From Utricularia gibba (lineage: Eukaryota > Streptophyta > Magnoliopsida > Lamiales > Lentibulariaceae), in the NCBI GenBank assembly GCA_002189035.1, contig NEEC01000061.1:1-64000 (forward strand): DNA of 64,000 bases, read 5' to 3'. The translations under genes were made by a program, and so were the position numbers. The first letter of the stretch is position 1. Each line of letters begins with the position of its first letter. Below the pieces are notes generated by a model. It was not told where the DNA came from and did not search any database. It saw only the letters and a list, made by a program, of their open reading frames with translations. This document shows positions 62,291 through 64,000 of this stretch, in pieces.

Positions 62291-64000
62291 AAAATTGTTC
62301 TCGGCTTGCGAAACACGCGTGATTCGTTAATATATGTCAAAATCTTGAATTTCGCGGCATTCTCATGCGTTTCTCCGAGTGTGCTCGGGCCCTGGGAATT
62401 CCTACATTAAGGGGTGGCCTCGCGCAGCCTTCGCATTGACGCCACATCGTCCAAACCGTTTAGAGTCACGCGACACACAGCATACCGTTTCGAAGCTCAT
62501 TCTGAGACGGTCGTTTTTCGTGTTGGGAGCTTGCCCATCCGAGGAAAGTTCGAAGCTCGAAGGATGGCCTATATTAGCCTTCAATGGTGTCACAAAATGG
62601 TCTAGCCATTGGGGACATTGCGACTCCTTTGCTCGTTTTTATGCGAAAATTTCTCGGCTTGCGAAACACGCGTGATTCGTTAATATATGTCAAAATCTTG
62701 AATTTCGCGGCATTCTCATGCGTTTCTAGTGTGCTCGGGCCCTGGGAATTCGGGGTGGCCTCGCGCAGCCTTCGCCATTGACGCCACATCGTCCAAACCG
62801 TTTAGAGTCACGCGACACACAGCATACCGTTTCGAAGCTCATTCTGAGACGTCGTTTTTCGTGTGGGAGTTCGCCCATCCGAGGAAAGTTCGAAGCTCGA
62901 GGATGGCCCTATATAAGCCTTGAATGGTGTCACAAAATGGCCTAGCCATTGGGGACGTTGCGACTGCTCGTTTTTATGCGAAAATTTTCTCGGATTGCGA
63001 AACACGCGTGATTCGTTAATATATGTCAAAATCTTGAATTTCGCGGCATTCTCATGCGTGGGTGTGCTCGGGCCCGGGACTTCCTACACCAAGGGGTGGC
63101 CTCGCGCAGCCTTCGCCATTGACGCCACATCGTCCAAACCGTTTAGAGTCACGCGACACACAGCATACCGTTTCGAAGCTCATTCTGAGACGTCGTTTTT
63201 CGTGTTGGGAGTTCGCCCATCCGAGGAAAGTTCGAAGCTCGAGGATGGCCCTATATAAGCCTTGAATGGTGTCACAAAATGGAGCCATTGGGGACGTTGG
63301 ACTCTTTGCTCGTTTTTATGCCTCGGCTTGCGAAACACGCGTGATTCGTTAATATATGTCAAAATCGAATTTCGCGGCATTCTCATGCGTTTCTCCGAGT
63401 GTGCTCGGGCCCTGGGATTCCTACATTAAGGGGTGGCCTCGCGCAGCCTTCGCCATTGACGCCACATCGTCCAAACCGTTTAGAGTCACGCGACACACAG
63501 CATACCGTTTCGAAGCTCATTCCGAGACGGTCGTTTTTCGTGTTGGAGCTTGCCCATCCGAGGAAAGTTCGAAGCTCGAAGGATGGCCTATATTAGCCTT
63601 CAATGGTGTCAAAATGGTCTAGCCATTGGGGACGTTGCGACTCCTTTGCTCGTTTTTATGCGAAAATTATTCTCGGATTGCGAAACACGCGTGATTCGTT
63701 AATATATGTCAAAATCTTGAATTTCGCGGCATTCTCATGCGTTTCTCCGAGTGTGCTCGGGGCCCTGGGAATTCCTACATTAAGGGGTGGCCTCGCGCAG
63801 CCTTCGCCATTGACGCCACATCGTCCAAACCGTTTAGAGTCACGCGACACACAGCATTCGTTTCGAAGCTCATTCTGAGACGGTCGTTTTTCGTGTTGGG
63901 AGTTGCCCATCCGAGGAAAGTTCGAAGCTCGAAGGATGGCCTATAAGCCTTGAATGGTGTCACAAAATGGTCTAGCCATTGGGGACGTTCGACTCCTTTG

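Larger units (their letters stand above)
1..64000. repeat. Satellite DNA array, monomer about 356 bp, about 178 head-to-tail units
   Basis: Every part of the window aligns to one repeat unit in a single orientation. Units phased on gtgtgctcggg start at 50, 408, 754, 1106, 1460, 1815 and so on to 63751. Positions 1-49 are the tail of a unit and 63751-64000 the head of one. Landmarks in order are the gtgtgctcggg/gaattcctac head, the gcctcgcgca block, aaaccgtttagagtcacg, two ttcgaagctc copies about 60 bp apart, an atggccctata segment, the dyad aatgg(c/t)ctagccatt, ctcgtttttatgcg, acacgcgtgattcg, and an AT-rich tail ending gaatttcgcggcattctc. The unit approximates two nucleosome repeats, as is common for plant satellites. 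No unrelated sequence interrupts it. The rice 355-bp TrsA/Os48 family is a length-based guess only. Confidence 0.98.
53797..64000. repeat. Block 5: satellite with truncated and scrambled units
   Basis: Recognisable unit starts: 54342, 54691, 55171, 55520, 56146, about 56473, 56962, 57260, about 57574 (head lost), 57915, 58267, 58621, 59238, 59590, 59933, 60274, 60623, 60962, 61319, 61647, 62069, 62379, 62729, 63062, 63399, 63751. Between them lie islands where the monomer is shortened, jumps backwards, or becomes a patchwork of short satellite words. The remaining units are ordinary E- or A-like monomers with many small losses. No gene or unrelated element is visible in any island. Confidence 0.88.

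Noticed and set aside
1-64000. CRISPR-like regular repetition
   Set aside because: Units of about 356 bp are continuous with no unique spacers between short direct repeats.

Overview
The whole 64 kb window is one uninterrupted head-to-tail satellite DNA array. I can phase about 178 units on the shared string gtgtgctcggg. Intact units are 345-358 bp, most often 356-357 bp. I see no protein-coding gene, RNA gene, transposable element, CRISPR array or unique-sequence island. The open reading frames are the same frames of the repeat recurring in every unit and are not genes. A monomer close to two nucleosome lengths, about 50% GC, in a long TE-free array points to eukaryotic, probably plant, constitutive heterochromatin (subtelomeric, knob-like or centromeric). 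The length recalls the 355-bp TrsA/Os48 subtelomeric satellite of rice, but I cannot verify that identity from sequence alone and it stays a hypothesis.

Layout. (1) 1-13790: fairly uniform E-class monomers, with many one-base losses up to about 11.6 kb. (2) 13791-18055: a mosaic in which diverged classes A, B and C first appear. (3) 18056-36570: a higher-order repeat (HOR) domain. Class A recurs every five monomers (about 1.78 kb) for four cycles, then about every four (1.42 kb), with one seven-monomer unit and a final five-monomer unit. (4) 36571-53796: the HOR pattern fades, classes are mixed and one-base losses return. (5) 53797-64000: the same satellite interrupted by truncated, back-jumping or scrambled islands.

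Two signals stand out. First, the HOR domain carries private variants (acgcatg after A, ttgccaactc in C, tttttatcgaaa after D, gtgaaaatc at D-A junctions) that trace duplication of multi-monomer blocks. Second, the one-base losses in the flanks fall mainly at columns where monomer classes disagree. For example gacgatcg/gacggtcg becomes gacgtcg, cgccattg/cgcaattg becomes cgcattg, and actccttt/actcgttt becomes actcttt. That is what a consensus caller does when it drops columns with split votes from mixed repeat reads, so much of the apparent divergence outside the HOR core may be an assembly artefact. The scrambled islands at 53.8-62.3 kb may be the extreme form of the same effect or real array-edge decay; raw reads would decide.

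All class assignments, lengths and counts were made by eye and hand.
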